Positions 63,704 through 64,000 of a stretch of 64,000 nucleotides of DNA are shown in pieces. Each line of letters opens with the position of its first letter. The stretch's first letter is position 1. The position numbers and the translations under genes are program-made. The notes below the pieces were generated by a model. It saw only the letters and a list, made by a program, of their open reading frames with translations, did no database searches and was not told the DNA's origin. The stretch is taken from NCBI GenBank assembly GCA_913063265.1, contig CAJXZG010000007.1, positions 37,310-101,309 on the forward strand. The letters run 5' to 3'. The DNA comes from an uncultured Prolixibacteraceae bacterium (GTDB lineage Bacteria > Bacteroidota > Bacteroidia > Bacteroidales > Prolixibacteraceae).

Positions 63704-64000
63704 ATGCACGAGCAAGATATAGATACTATTGAAAGAGGTGTTTGCAAATCGAAAACAGGCTGTTGTGCCAAATTACATGTAAACAACTGGTTAGATGACA
63801 TTAAACCACCTCTTAATACAGAAAATGTGGTTGAAGTTCGGTTTAAAAATACCAGAAAAGATTATTACAGAAATGTAAATAACCTTAAATTAAAAGTCGG
63901 CGATTTGGTTGCAGTTGAAAGCAGTCCCGGACATGATATAGGCATTATTTCTGTGATGGGAGAACTGGTTGAATACCAGATGAAAAAACATAAACCAACT
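63704..64000 (+). CDS. ricT: PSP1/RicT-like protein, 5' part
   Basis: The first 99 residues of a protein that runs off the window. It starts MHEQDIDTIERGVCKSKTGC with an early CKSKTGCC cysteine cluster, then VVEVRFKNTRKDYYRN and LKVGDLVAVESSPGHDIGII, the PSP1 N-terminal pattern. In Bacteroidota this gene follows the delta' gene and is annotated as the regulatory iron-sulfur complex subunit RicT, linked to RNA processing in Bacillus. Function in this phylum is inferred only. Confidence 0.85.
   Translation, partial: MHEQDIDTIERGVCKSKTGCCAKLHVNNWLDDIKPPLNTENVVEVRFKNTRKDYYRNVNNLKLKVGDLVAVESSPGHDIGIISVMGELVEYQMKKHKPT

Noticed and set aside
1..64000. tRNA or rRNA genes
   Set aside because: I scanned the intergenic gaps by eye and saw no cloverleaf with a recognisable T-arm and no rRNA-like sequence. 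A covariance-model search would be needed to exclude small RNAs.

Overview
The window comes from a low-GC genome of the phylum Bacteroidota, probably an environmental member of the order Marinilabiliales. The evidence is a SusC/SusD pair with an ECF sigma factor and a FecR anti-sigma factor, the order DNA polymerase III delta'-RicT, several matches to the Bacteroidota -7 box TAnnTTTG, few Shine-Dalgarno sequences and many exported beta-propeller proteins. The order-level placement is inference only.

Positions 1-45,280 are dominated by a same-strand array of eleven full-length MacB/FtsX-type ABC permeases of about 760-800 residues. Each has eight predicted membrane helices and two periplasmic MacB-type domains. 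They start at 190, 3082, 5586, 7990, 11506, 14022, 16506, 19046, 23888, 39292 and 42880. Only one ABC ATPase (42070-42744) is present. The periplasmic domains differ strongly between copies, but the last ~130 residues are nearly constant in ten of the eleven. Five copies are followed, just after the stop codon, by a short hairpin and then a second degenerate copy of the last codons (VEALRYE-stop). Two further copies carry more decayed versions.

The array is interrupted by genes for exported or envelope proteins: an SSGGSV-repeat (DUF4097-like) protein, a DUF4350/GldG-like protein and an esterase with CHB_HEX and PA14-like domains. From 26.3 to 39.1 kb lies a mixed accessory stretch: two SnoaL/DUF4440-like proteins, FG-GAP, SBBP, PD40 and kelch propellers, a DinB-like protein, a methyltransferase, a hydrolase, and a membrane-bound HTH regulator divergent from a large exported protein. 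This stretch also holds several decayed gene copies: a DUF4350 fragment, a cysteine-rich protein with two in-frame stops, a PD40 tail, and a fusion of a signal peptide to a permease C-terminus. It looks like a region of repeated duplication, recombination and deletion. DUF559 endonuclease-like genes and a CCCCTTTAGGGG-type repeat lie near permease genes.

From 45.3 kb the content becomes more ordinary: a small exported protein, gltX (reverse strand), a frameshifted four-helix-bundle gene enclosed by inverted repeats, kbl, then an ECF sigma-FecR-SusC-SusD operon (49.5-56.2 kb) facing a reverse-strand lipoprotein beta-mannosidase. This may be a small mannose-glycan utilization locus. The right end carries a DUF2892 protein, a C_GCAxxG_C_C protein, pgk, a repeat-rich gap, the DNA polymerase III delta' gene and the start of ricT, which runs off the window.
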